Shown here: piece after piece, positions 33,441 through 43,152 of the stretch
Numbering within the stretch: the stretch's first letter is position 1
How the letters are laid out: each line of letters begins with the position of its first letter
Source: a virus
Virus record (IMG/VR): IMGVR_UViG_3300029268_000036
Location: 1 to 43,708 of that record
Reading direction: 5' to 3' (one strand)
DNA: 43,708 nt
Notes under the pieces: model-generated
What the model saw: only the letters and a program-made list of their open reading frames with translations
Databases searched by the model: none
What the model was told of the DNA's origin: nothing
Translations under genes and position numbers: made by a program

Positions 33441-34025
33441 TTACTTTGTGAGGAAGCGTACCGCTAACTCAGTTTTTGATTTTTCAATTTCTTTAAGTAA
33501 AAAACTAATTACATTATCTTTTGTATTTGTTCTAAGGAATGCAGAAATAAACCCAATCGTTGGTAATGAGTAAATTCTCTTTTCAAGATCTTTCCAATTA
33601 TCATTTAAAAAATTTGGAATATCGAGTTTCATAATATCTATAACAAATCCATCAAGCAACTTCTCTAAAAAATCAATATTATTGAATTCAATAAAAGAGA
33701 CCAACGAATAAATGTCTTCAACTTGACTTTCATTTTTAATATCTACTTCTCTATAGAATTCAAAATTATAAACTTCATTTATTTTATCAATAATTCTATA
33801 ACATAATTCTATTTGTTTTTTTATTGGTGCTTTTCTTATATCTGAAATTACATTTGTAAATACATGTTTGAAGTCTTCTTCTCCTATTGCTTCAATCACA
33901 TCAATAAAAATTGCTTCAGTCTGAGCATTTTCAAATGATCTATCGGTATCATCTTCATCTGTTTCAACTTCATTTAATGGATTTGAATACAGAAGTAATG
34001 TTTTAATTGCTAGATTTTCTTTCAT
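33441..34025 (-). CDS. hypothetical helical protein
   Basis: A 194-residue acidic helical protein with an acidic cluster near residue 23 (DEDDTD). AAAAGGAG lies 7 bases before ATG, and its start overlaps the stop of the upstream HNH endonuclease gene by 4 bases (ATGA-type). No family is recognised. The junction may be where the homing endonuclease gene was inserted into an older operon. Confidence 0.7.
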   Translation of the reverse strand: MKENLAIKTLLLYSNPLNEVETDEDDTDRSFENAQTEAIFIDVIEAIGEEDFKHVFTNVISDIRKAPIKKQIELCYRIIDKINEVYNFEFYREVDIKNESQVEDIYSLVSFIEFNNIDFLEKLLDGFVIDIMKLDIPNFLNDNWKDLEKRIYSLPTIGFISAFLRTNTKDNVISFLLKEIEKSKTELAVRFLTK

Positions 34026-35008
34026 TTGTTATCTCCTTTTTTATAATCATCTATCAATTCATATAGTTCATTAAGAGTTATATCAGATTTAGATTTTTTA
34101 TCATCATTATATTCCCATGTAGTTAATTGAAGATTAGCTGGGTGCCCGATTATTTCTGGAGAAATATTATTAATAAATCCTTCAAAAATACTATAGATGT
34201 GATCAATTTGAAGTGCCCCATCCATTCCAGATTTTCCACGTTTTGATAATTCCTCTTTTTTAAATTTAATTTTTTTAGCTTTATGTGTAAAATGAAAGAC
34301 TTTTCTTTTATAAATACTATATAAAGATAGTAACTCATCAGGAACTTGTGCTCCATTTTTGATTCTTGTTTGTTTTGCTTTTTCTAATAATTCTTTTGAT
34401 AAAGCAGAATACTCAGCACCATATCTTTCTAACATTGTTTTTTTGCATTTTTCTCTAACTTCTAAGAGATGCATATTGCTTTCAACACCATATCTTTCAA
34501 GTATAGTATTCTTATACTTCTTTTTTATGTCTGGTGATCTCATTGACTCGTCAAAACCATATCTCTCTATATTTGTATCCTTTCTTTTTCTTTTGGTCTC
34601 ATCTGATGTTTTTGGTCTTCCACCATATCTTTCAAAAAAAGTTTTTTCTTTCTTTTCTAAAAATTCTTTTGAATAGCTAGGATTTTCAACACCATATCTT
34701 TCAAGCATTGTATTTTTAATTTGGTTTTTAATACTAGTTAAAGACATTACATGATAAACACCAAATCTTTCATAAGTAGTATTTCTTCTTTTCTCTTTAC
34801 ATCCTTCATGTCTCGAAGGATTATCGACACCATATTTTTTTAAGAAAGTTTCTTTTTGTTTGTTTGTGACCTTATCTGAGGCTATTTTTATACCATAAAA
34901 TTCACTTCTCATCTCTTGCATCGTTTTTCCGTGTGTTTTAATATGAGTATATGTAAGTTGAGAAAATTGATTTTTGCAATATGGGCATACTACATATTCG
35001 GTCATCAT
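34022..35008 (-). CDS. HNH homing endonuclease with C2H2 finger and E-R-Y-G repeats
   Basis: A 328-residue free-standing endonuclease. The N-terminus has a C2H2 finger (C8, C11, H22, H26), then six to seven repeats of a KxYG/ERYGV unit separated by Lys/Arg-rich spacers (about residues 45-210), which probably bind DNA. The C-terminal HNH-like nuclease has I-D-H-I-Y-S then G-H-P-A-N-L-Q and a closing N-x-x-K. The gene starts inside the end of the RNA polymerase beta-2 gene (4-base overlap) and ends overlapping the 33441 gene. This placement, next to a conserved gene, is typical of selfish homing genes. Confidence 0.85.
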   Translation of the reverse strand: MMTEYVVCPYCKNQFSQLTYTHIKTHGKTMQEMRSEFYGIKIASDKVTNKQKETFLKKYGVDNPSRHEGCKEKRRNTTYERFGVYHVMSLTSIKNQIKNTMLERYGVENPSYSKEFLEKKEKTFFERYGGRPKTSDETKRKRKDTNIERYGFDESMRSPDIKKKYKNTILERYGVESNMHLLEVREKCKKTMLERYGAEYSALSKELLEKAKQTRIKNGAQVPDELLSLYSIYKRKVFHFTHKAKKIKFKKEELSKRGKSGMDGALQIDHIYSIFEGFINNISPEIIGHPANLQLTTWEYNDDKKSKSDITLNELYELIDDYKKGDNK

Positions 35009-38000
35009 TTCAGTTTACTCTCTCTAGAATCAAGAAGAAGTCCTATGAGATAGGCTCCCATAAAATCTCTAGCCATTGATTCTGTTGACACTCTAAAAGT
35101 TGCGGCTCCAGATGTTATTATTTCTGAAATCATTTCGTCTCTGCTCCTTTGATCGTCAGATAAAGGTCCCATTAACTCTGATAATAGATGTGGTGCGTTG
35201 TAGCCCATTATTGCGTACGAATCTTGTTCCCCGAGTCTCTGACCACCTTCTCTGCTTTTTCCTTGTGTAGGTTGTCTTGTTGCAGTTGTTGGGCCTGTTG
35301 ATCTAACATGAGCTTTTAAATCACCCATATGCTCAAGTTTAGTAATATATGAATATCCAACTGGAACTTTACTTTTTGTATTTATTCCAAGATCTGGTAA
35401 AAATAAATTATAACCATCAGACAATCCTAACGCTTTCATTGCCATATGAATTTGTTTATGCGTTGGAGATTTGAATGGTGGAACTATTATTGGTACAAAA
35501 CCATTTTTCTTAATTGAGTTAACCATTGCTAAAAAGTTTTGTTCCGATAATCCTGCTAATGTAGCTACAGTTTTTTTACTGTATTCAAAATTCTTTGTAT
35601 TATCGAGAAGTGGTAAAACTGTTCTAAATACTGCCATAATTTGAGATTTATTTCTAGCTACACTAATTCTAATAGCCATTGCTTTAGCAATCAATCCACA
35701 ATAAAGTTCAAAAATTTGACCCATATTCATTCTACCAATAACACCCAAAGGATTCAATATTATATCAAGATTTTCGTTCCAAGGTGTTTTTGGCATTTTA
35801 TCGTCATCTTCAATTAAACAGACGACCCCCTTATTTCCATATCTTCCTGTTAATTTGTCACCCAATCCTATTTTTAATTCTTGTTGTATTTTGAATTTTA
35901 TAGTAATTCCTTTTAAAGTCTTTCTTCTATCACTAAATTTTTCATTTGCAGCCATTCCATATCTAGATCTAGTTTTTACAGATAATTCTTTTAATAATGG
36001 ATATCTATCAATTGGAATATTTGAAAATACTTCAATATCAACAATTGTCCCGCCAGGACTTTTTTTAATCATTTCTTGGCCATAAACGACTACACTATCA
36101 TCATCTTCACTATATCCCAAAAGTTCCTCAAGCTCACCTATCGTTTTTCTAATGAGTGGATTTCCAGCTTCAATGTACTCACCAATTTTTGCAATGTAAA
36201 GAACCCTATCCTTGTCAGATACGTCAATTTCTTCGATTACCCCATGTAGCGACGTCAATTTTTCACTCTGTGCTAACTTGTTACTTATAACAATGCCATC
36301 TTCAAAGTTATACCCTTTATATGGCATATATGCAGTTAACAGTGTTTTTCCTAATGAAATTGATCCATCTTTTATACAACTTCCTTCTGCCAACAATGTC
36401 CCTTGTTTAACATATAATCCTTTTTTAACTAGAGGAACAAATACACTGAGAGTGTCTCTTCCAAATCCAGATTTTAGATGGATTGGCGATATATCTATTG
36501 CATCACTTTTTCCACTTCTATTTTTTATTTTTATATAATCCTCAGTTACTTCAACAATCATACAATCATATGGTGCCTTTTTAACAAAATTTTCAGACAA
36601 TGAGGTTGTAAGAATTGATTCATACCCAGTCATTACAATTGGTGGTTCTGGATTCTTAAGTGGAAGCATCTGTTTAATTTGGCTATCTGCCATTATTATC
36701 CTACCACCATCATTGCTTCCAACAAAAGGAATAAGTGCAGATGAGGTTGATAGTATTCCTGAACCTTCTTTATCATCTATATCTTTCTTTCCAAATAATC
36801 CTCTAGCATTGGTGATTTCAGCACCCATTGCAAGTTGTTGTGTTACACCTATATTTTCACCTTCAGGAGTATCGACAGGATCTATATTTCCAAAATATGT
36901 GTCATGAACATTTCTGGCTTTTCCTGTTAATGCTGCTGGTGTTGCAACACCACCAATATGTTTTCCAACTGGTGAGATTCTGGTCATTGTAGCCATTTCT
37001 TCAATTGGATTTGCATACTCCATATTAGTAACAATTTCAGTTTTCAAAAATTCGCTTAGTAATTGTGTTCTATTTATGTCGAATTTTGCACTTTTATCCC
37101 CAGACATAACTTTCATTCTATAAGTTGTGTATGCAGATTTCAATTGGTCTCTTATCAACATGCTTATAACTTCAGACCCACGAATTCTTTGATTTGATAA
37201 ATCATTTCTCTCTATAACTTTTCCACTAACAACATGATAAGTCATATAATACATTATTTCTTCAAGTTCAAAAGGAAGTCCTTGATTTATAAGAACCTGT
37301 TTTGATGCAGGGTCAACCAAGTATTTTATATTATCAGAAATCAAATAGGTTGAACTAATGGATCCTGTTATTTCCTGAAGTAGATCAGCAAAATAATCTT
37401 TTGTTCCAAATACTGCTTTTGGCTTATATTTATAAATATTTTCAACAATAACAGCTTCTATAAGTTGAACCTTTAAATCGTTATTCACATTGTCAAAAAT
37501 CACATACTGGTTTGTATCAATACGAATATAAGGTCTTGTTTCAGCTTTTCCGGGAGCCTCAGAAACAAGTGTATATTTCATTCCATACTTTTCCATTACT
37601 CTATCCCAACCAAATGCATACGCAAGAACAATCAATAATGGAAGACTTTTAAAGGATCCCATATATATTTGAAGATATTTTCTTGTTTTTGTTATTTTAC
37701 TATATATATGAAATTTTGAATATGATGAATGAAATAGTGAATCATATCTTTTTGGAAATGTTATTGGGCACAAAACAATCTGATTAATAAGACATTTTGT
37801 TTCTCCATAAATTCTGAAGGTTCCTGTTTTAAAATTTATTCTCGGTATATCAATTAGAACTTCTTGTTCAGATCCATCATTTTTTTTAAGTGTGACCACA
37901 ACAGTATTTACATCAGATTGAGACAATTCTCCTTTTCTCTGTGGGGATTCAACAATTTCAAAAGATTTTATTTTCAAGGGAACTTCTTGATTTTCAAAAA

Positions 38001-39186
38001 TTTTAAACGATTCATGAATATCATTTTTTAAATTTGTATGAAAGTCAATAGCTCTTTTTTCTAATAAGTGAGATGGATTTTTATTATCTACTAGAGATGG
38101 AACATCGGCTGCAATTACAATATGATCTGTACTAGTATTTTTAGATGGTGTTTTTGTAACTAACTGATCTGTATATGCTTTCTTAACAGCTGCTGAGACT
38201 TTTTCAATTTTTTTGTCATCTAGTTTATCTACAATTTTATTAGCATGAGATAAATTTTTTGTTGCTGAATATATAACAGATTTTATAACTGCTCTTGAAG
38301 CTTCAGGTTTAGACATACCCATATCTGATTTTATTTTTAAATCTTGTCTGACATCATCTGATTTTTTCAAATATTGTTTAACAGCAGTATGAATCTCATT
38401 CTTTTTTTCTTCTGGAACAACTTCAACAGGTGCATTTTTAATAACAACTGTTGCAATATCGTGAGATTCTATATCTTTTTCTATCTCTTCATTGTCTAAT
38501 TGTTCATCAACATCTTTATGCATATCCTCAATATCTTTATGAGTCATGTGTGGCATCACATTTCTTAAAAAGAGATATAAACGATTAAAGTTATAAACCC
38601 CATCTGCCATTAATAATCTATGTCTACATTTGCCACCCTGAAGTATTGATAAAACGAAATAATCAAATGGAAAAACACCTGCTTTAATATCTCTTATAAT
38701 TAAAAATATTTTTCTATTAACAATATTTTTACTAAATGGTTTATCTAAATCAACACCATACATAAAAATCTTTGTAAAACTTGGAAATAAATCAATAGAT
38801 CTATATGCATTTCCTTTAATCAATACACCAGCTCTCTGTCTAAATTGTAGTGATTTATAAAATTTCTCAACAGCAGTTGAGTAAATCGAACAATCATATA
38901 TAATATTTTGTTTTGCTGGTGGTTTGATATTTGATTGATAAGCATTTAGTCTAATCTTTTTATATAATCCTTTAGTTGCTGGTAGCAACCCTGTTCTTGG
39001 AATTTTTGTAAGTGGAACAATTGCATATCTTAACTCTTGTGCTCTTAAACCAAAATGCAAGTAGTCATCAAATAGATTAGAATTTTCAGGAAAATAAGTT
39101 ATCATATACTGGCGGTCACGCCTCAAAAGTCGAATGCCATCCGCAGTCTGTGTATAAGGTTTAAAATTTTCTAATTTTACTATCAT
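35005..39186 (-). CDS. rpoB-like: RNA polymerase beta subunit, pair 2, with long N-terminal extension
   Basis: A 1393-residue beta subunit. Core motifs are G-D-K-L-T-G-R-Y-G-N-K-G-V (near 1110), NPLGVIGRMNMGQIFE and GGQRLGEQDSYAI (near 1311). The beta motif P-R-I-N-F-K-T-G-T-F-R-I-Y-G appears only at about residue 445, against about 90 in the other beta, so some 350 extra residues stand in front. Part of this extra region (about 220-390) is charged and Lys/Asp/Glu-rich. The start follows the beta-prime-2 stop directly (TAAATG) with GAGGAAAAA upstream. Both pair-2 genes lie between two homing endonucleases. Whether this is the virion-packaged enzyme is unknown. Confidence 0.93.
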   Translation of the reverse strand: MIVKLENFKPYTQTADGIRLLRRDRQYMITYFPENSNLFDDYLHFGLRAQELRYAIVPLTKIPRTGLLPATKGLYKKIRLNAYQSNIKPPAKQNIIYDCSIYSTAVEKFYKSLQFRQRAGVLIKGNAYRSIDLFPSFTKIFMYGVDLDKPFSKNIVNRKIFLIIRDIKAGVFPFDYFVLSILQGGKCRHRLLMADGVYNFNRLYLFLRNVMPHMTHKDIEDMHKDVDEQLDNEEIEKDIESHDIATVVIKNAPVEVVPEEKKNEIHTAVKQYLKKSDDVRQDLKIKSDMGMSKPEASRAVIKSVIYSATKNLSHANKIVDKLDDKKIEKVSAAVKKAYTDQLVTKTPSKNTSTDHIVIAADVPSLVDNKNPSHLLEKRAIDFHTNLKNDIHESFKIFENQEVPLKIKSFEIVESPQRKGELSQSDVNTVVVTLKKNDGSEQEVLIDIPRINFKTGTFRIYGETKCLINQIVLCPITFPKRYDSLFHSSYSKFHIYSKITKTRKYLQIYMGSFKSLPLLIVLAYAFGWDRVMEKYGMKYTLVSEAPGKAETRPYIRIDTNQYVIFDNVNNDLKVQLIEAVIVENIYKYKPKAVFGTKDYFADLLQEITGSISSTYLISDNIKYLVDPASKQVLINQGLPFELEEIMYYMTYHVVSGKVIERNDLSNQRIRGSEVISMLIRDQLKSAYTTYRMKVMSGDKSAKFDINRTQLLSEFLKTEIVTNMEYANPIEEMATMTRISPVGKHIGGVATPAALTGKARNVHDTYFGNIDPVDTPEGENIGVTQQLAMGAEITNARGLFGKKDIDDKEGSGILSTSSALIPFVGSNDGGRIIMADSQIKQMLPLKNPEPPIVMTGYESILTTSLSENFVKKAPYDCMIVEVTEDYIKIKNRSGKSDAIDISPIHLKSGFGRDTLSVFVPLVKKGLYVKQGTLLAEGSCIKDGSISLGKTLLTAYMPYKGYNFEDGIVISNKLAQSEKLTSLHGVIEEIDVSDKDRVLYIAKIGEYIEAGNPLIRKTIGELEELLGYSEDDDSVVVYGQEMIKKSPGGTIVDIEVFSNIPIDRYPLLKELSVKTRSRYGMAANEKFSDRRKTLKGITIKFKIQQELKIGLGDKLTGRYGNKGVVCLIEDDDKMPKTPWNENLDIILNPLGVIGRMNMGQIFELYCGLIAKAMAIRISVARNKSQIMAVFRTVLPLLDNTKNFEYSKKTVATLAGLSEQNFLAMVNSIKKNGFVPIIVPPFKSPTHKQIHMAMKALGLSDGYNLFLPDLGINTKSKVPVGYSYITKLEHMGDLKAHVRSTGPTTATRQPTQGKSREGGQRLGEQDSYAIMGYNAPHLLSELMGPLSDDQRSRDEMISEIITSGAATFRVSTESMARDFMGAYLIGLLLDSRESKLK

Positions 39187-42100
39187 TTACTTTTTTTCCT
39201 CATCTTCAACAAGAGTTCCAGTAAGTATTTTCTCTAAGACCGATGGTTCTAGTTCATATTTACTTGTCAGACCAGAACTTATTGCCTCACCAACATTTTC
39301 GAATGCAAGCCCCTGTAAAAATCCTGAATTAAAAACTGTTTTTTTTATGTTGAACATAACTGGATTATCTGGATCTTTCCCTAATCTTGCAGGAAGTATT
39401 GGTCTTTCTTTATCTCTTAAACATTGTGAAACAACAATTTCCATGTGAACTAAATCCATATCTGATAAATCTGCATACAATCTATATAGTTTCATAAGGA
39501 GATGTGTTGTATCTTTAAAAATCTCTCCACCACCAATTAATCTTCTCATATATAAAACTATTTCTTTTACTTCTTGTTTTTCAACTGGAATTTCAAAAAT
39601 TTCTTCACCTTCTTCGTATTGAACAACAATTTTATTTTTCTTTTCAAAAATAAATTCTCTAGGAACTAGAGTGTTAACTTCACAATCTAGAATAACATTT
39701 ATTTTTATTCCATCTGTCGTTTCATAAACACCTAGTAAACTTTTAACCCAAATATTATCTTCTTCCTCATTTACAATTAGATCATCATTCAGTGTATATT
39801 GTTCAAAACTTAAAGTTAGTGTTCCTCCTTTAAGTGTTGTTATCATGCTTCCTTCTTGTTTAAAGGTTTGATGAATATGGTCTTTATTTGAATTTGGGTC
39901 ATTGTCGAACAATTCTTTTAATATATCTCTGGTAACAATTTTAACTGCTCCTCCAGTATGAAATGCCCGCATAATTAATTGTGTTCCTCTTTCTCCTATA
40001 ATTTGAGCAGCTACTAGACCAACATAAGGTGTTCTATGCCTTTTTAATAACTCGCCATAACAAGTATGACAAATCTTCTTACTTGTACAATATATAGGCG
40101 TTCTTAAATTAATTACATCACCAGATTTATATTTTGTTTTATCGAAGGGTACAACTTTTCTATTTTCAACAACGTATCTTCCTTCTAACTTTTTAATTAA
40201 ATCATCCACTAATTTTATTTGAATTGTTCTAGTAGTTTCACAATCCTTTTTTAACCAATCTAATTCAACACCATTTAACAGATATGCGAGTTGTCTTGAT
40301 GTATATCCAGTATCTGCTGTGTTAATAACCCTATCAACAATTCCTTTTCTAGCTCCAAGAGATGCCGCAAAATATTCTTTTGGTGTGAGTCCTTCTGAAA
40401 AAGATCCTTTAATTGGTTTTAGAAGATTTCCTTCAACATCAGCAATAACACCTTTTGCTATCAATATTTGTGTTGGTTGGTCCCATCCTTTTGATGCTCC
40501 AGATTCACATAAATCATACAATCCTGTATCTTTCAGATGTTCAATCATTAAGTTCTTCATATGTTTAATTATATCAGCAGCAGTAGTTGGATCTACTTTA
40601 TCAAGTTTTTCTTTTAATTTCATTATTGATTGTGGTATATCAATCATATCAATTGTTATTGATGAACCTACATATGTTGCATATGCATACCCAATTGTTT
40701 GAACATCAAAGGCAAATTTTCTTGCAATATCGGATCCTCTTGTTTTAAAAATATTTGAGATTATATTATTTACAACCTTTTTGGTTACTGGAATATTAAT
40801 GAATCCATAATTTTCAGGAAGTAAGCTATTAAAAACTGCCTTTCCAAATGTTGTTGTTCTATTTCCAAATTTAACTATTTGAGCAGGATCTGAAATCTTT
40901 TTAAGATCTTCTTTGTTAATAATTTTTGTAGAAGTTGTTTTTTTATAATCTTTTGTAAGAAGATAAGTCCCTAAAGTAGATTCCTTTGAGAGTTCATATG
41001 ATATAGAATTCATATTGGTTCCAGTTTCGTCTCTCAATAGCTTCTTGCAATCTTCTTGTGCTTTACTTGATAAAGGATGAAATATTGCCATCTGATCTCC
41101 ATCAAAATCAGCATTGAATCCACCGGTTTGAAGGTTATTGACTCGAACAATACTACCATTGATTAAAATTGGTTTGAATGCTCTTACGGATTCTGGTATT
41201 AGTACTGGGTCTCTCTTCGCTAAAACTAGTCTTCCTTCCATTGCCATTTTAGTTGCTTCAAAAATAATTTTATATAATTCAGCAGGGGCAACATCTTTTG
41301 ATTTTATAGAATTTAGAACTTTTTTTATAGAATCAACCGATAAGGGCTGATCGATAAAACTTAATATTTCTGTTTCCAAAGTAGCTTTATCAAATTTATC
41401 TGTATATAAAAGAATGTGAATGATGAATGGTTCAAAAAGTCCTACAGCAATTGTGAAAGGAATTCCTATTTCATTCACTTCTAATGTTGGTCCATTCATT
41501 ATAACTGCTCTTGCTGAAAAATCTACTCTTTTCCCCATAAGTTGTTCTCTGACAAGACCAAACTTTTTTGATAATTTCGTTCTTATAAACCCATCCAAAT
41601 CCATAACAGAATTTTGAATTCCATATGTTAAAAGATCCTTTAATGGTCCTTTAGCTGTAGCAATTGCTTTTATACCTAATGATCTTTTTAAAATTTGAGT
41701 ATAATAATTATTTATTTCCTCTACTCTGATTTCACCAGTTTTTGGATCTCTTGTCATTTCTCTAAATGCCGGAGGGATAACTGGAATTTTATCAATAAAC
41801 AAAACCTCATCTTTATATGCTTTTTTCAAAAGTTCAATAACTTTTGTACCAACCTCAGATGCTTTAAAGTTTATTTTTGGAAATAAGTCTATGAAAGCAT
41901 TAATTCCAGTAACACCATTTGGGTCTTCAATTAATCTTCCAGCTGAATCTAATGAAAATGATATCTCGGTTGATAAAAATTTTTTAATATTTCTACTAAC
42001 CTTTAGAAGAAGAGATAATGCAGCTGGATGAATAACTTTTACATTAAGATTTATGTATCCAAAAGTTGTTTTTCTTTCCTTAGTTTTTTCCTTTCCAAAA

Positions 42101-42219
42101 ATAACTTCAGAGAATAATCCTTCATCATGAAATTTTTCACCTTTGGTTAGTATCATTGTTGAGGTCACTTGTTTATATAAACTACAGAAGTGTGATACAT
42201 CGAGAAGTTTAAGGAGCAT
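39187..42219 (-). CDS. rpoC-like: RNA polymerase beta-prime subunit, pair 2
   Basis: A 1010-residue beta-prime subunit with the catalytic N-A-D-F-D-G-D-Q-M-A motif near residue 370, L-M-G-K-R-V-D-F-S-A-R-A-V, G-A-S-K-G-W-D-Q, CHTCYGEL and G-E-R-G-T-Q-L-I-M-R-A-F-H-T-G-G. It is more diverged than beta-prime-1. The N-terminal zinc ribbon is missing (F-G-K-E-K-T-K-E-R where CxCG stands), and the usual L-L-N-R-x-P-x-L-H-R becomes L-A-K-R-D-P-V-L-I-P. Some 120 residues between the trigger region and the C-terminal motif form a beta-rich insert (about 790-900). The start overlaps the upstream HNH stop (TAATG) with a GAGG site upstream. Confidence 0.94.
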   Translation of the reverse strand: MLLKLLDVSHFCSLYKQVTSTMILTKGEKFHDEGLFSEVIFGKEKTKERKTTFGYINLNVKVIHPAALSLLLKVSRNIKKFLSTEISFSLDSAGRLIEDPNGVTGINAFIDLFPKINFKASEVGTKVIELLKKAYKDEVLFIDKIPVIPPAFREMTRDPKTGEIRVEEINNYYTQILKRSLGIKAIATAKGPLKDLLTYGIQNSVMDLDGFIRTKLSKKFGLVREQLMGKRVDFSARAVIMNGPTLEVNEIGIPFTIAVGLFEPFIIHILLYTDKFDKATLETEILSFIDQPLSVDSIKKVLNSIKSKDVAPAELYKIIFEATKMAMEGRLVLAKRDPVLIPESVRAFKPILINGSIVRVNNLQTGGFNADFDGDQMAIFHPLSSKAQEDCKKLLRDETGTNMNSISYELSKESTLGTYLLTKDYKKTTSTKIINKEDLKKISDPAQIVKFGNRTTTFGKAVFNSLLPENYGFINIPVTKKVVNNIISNIFKTRGSDIARKFAFDVQTIGYAYATYVGSSITIDMIDIPQSIMKLKEKLDKVDPTTAADIIKHMKNLMIEHLKDTGLYDLCESGASKGWDQPTQILIAKGVIADVEGNLLKPIKGSFSEGLTPKEYFAASLGARKGIVDRVINTADTGYTSRQLAYLLNGVELDWLKKDCETTRTIQIKLVDDLIKKLEGRYVVENRKVVPFDKTKYKSGDVINLRTPIYCTSKKICHTCYGELLKRHRTPYVGLVAAQIIGERGTQLIMRAFHTGGAVKIVTRDILKELFDNDPNSNKDHIHQTFKQEGSMITTLKGGTLTLSFEQYTLNDDLIVNEEEDNIWVKSLLGVYETTDGIKINVILDCEVNTLVPREFIFEKKNKIVVQYEEGEEIFEIPVEKQEVKEIVLYMRRLIGGGEIFKDTTHLLMKLYRLYADLSDMDLVHMEIVVSQCLRDKERPILPARLGKDPDNPVMFNIKKTVFNSGFLQGLAFENVGEAISSGLTSKYELEPSVLEKILTGTLVEDEEKK

Positions 42220-43106
42220 TACTTTCTTTCCTCTCTTGTGTTAGATAAAATTTCTTTATTTCTATAGGTTTTTTTAAGAGATACCGATATTTTAATTTTA
42301 GTCTCCTCAGAAAGTTTTCTTCCTTTTTTAGCACCTAATCCTTTTTTTCTTCTTGTCTCACTCATTTTATTCTTACTTTCTTCTGTATGTTTTTTTTCTG
42401 TCATTGGGCCAACTGTTCCTTTTTTATTTTCACTAATTTTTCTTAATAAGAGGCTCGTTTCTTTTGTAAGACCTGAATTCCAAGGAACTTTACCTTTATG
42501 TTTATCACTCATTTTTTGTTTTGTTTCTTCTGTTAAAACTTTTCCTTTATTTCCTATACTAATTTTATTTCGAGTAGCTTCAGATACTTCTTTTCCATAC
42601 CTACCATTCTTTTCACCCGAATGTTTTCCAACCAATGCATTTCTCATATGCTCTTTTTCTATTTCTGTTCTTGGTATATTTTTATTCCAAGCAGTTCTTC
42701 CTCTCATTTTTTCTTTTGCTTCTTTTGAATGTTTTCTTCCAATAGCTTTATTTCTTATTTTTTCTTTTGTTTCCTCAGAGTGCTTCTTTCCTTTCATTGG
42801 GCATTTTTCTTTTTGATATTCACTAACTTTTATCATAATTTTTTCATATTCTCTAGTATTTTTAATACATCCATTATTGAACATATAAAAGACTGCTAAA
42901 TAAGTTTTATAACAAGGATTTATTTTTGTTAGAAGAAGATGAACTAATCCATGTTCTCTTATAGTTAAACGAACTAGATTTTCTCCTGAATTGCCACCAC
43001 CTAGTGAGCGCATTATAATATGATGTTTATGTGTTTTTTCTTCTGGTGGAAGTATTCTATTTTTAGCTCTATCAAAAATAGAATCAATAACTAATTGATA
43101 ATTCAT
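42219..43106 (-). CDS. HNH homing endonuclease with NUMOD3 repeats
   Basis: A 295-residue endonuclease of a different type from the one at 34022-35008. The N-terminal H-H-I-I-M-R-S-L-G-G-G-N (about residues 28-39) and N-L-V-R-L-T-I-R-E-H-G-L-V-H-L-L form the HNH-type nuclease. After it come repeated NUMOD3 units (G-K-K-H-S-E-E-T-K-E-K and variants, about 110-285) that bind DNA. No strong ribosome-binding site precedes the ATG. Its stop overlaps the start of beta-prime-2, so it sits at the other end of the pair-2 polymerase genes. Codon use is very Lys/Glu/Thr-rich, in keeping with the repeats. Confidence 0.88.
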   Translation of the reverse strand: MNYQLVIDSIFDRAKNRILPPEEKTHKHHIIMRSLGGGNSGENLVRLTIREHGLVHLLLTKINPCYKTYLAVFYMFNNGCIKNTREYEKIMIKVSEYQKEKCPMKGKKHSEETKEKIRNKAIGRKHSKEAKEKMRGRTAWNKNIPRTEIEKEHMRNALVGKHSGEKNGRYGKEVSEATRNKISIGNKGKVLTEETKQKMSDKHKGKVPWNSGLTKETSLLLRKISENKKGTVGPMTEKKHTEESKNKMSETRRKKGLGAKKGRKLSEETKIKISVSLKKTYRNKEILSNTREERK

Positions 43107-43152
43107 ATTTTTATCATACCGTAATATATCATTTTTAACAATCTCGTTTACA

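Noticed and set aside
34200-34900. Spaced repeats in the HNH gene that could look like a CRISPR array
   Set aside because: The repeated unit is a protein motif (ERYGV) with frame-preserving, degenerate DNA and variable spacing; no invariant repeats or cas genes are present.
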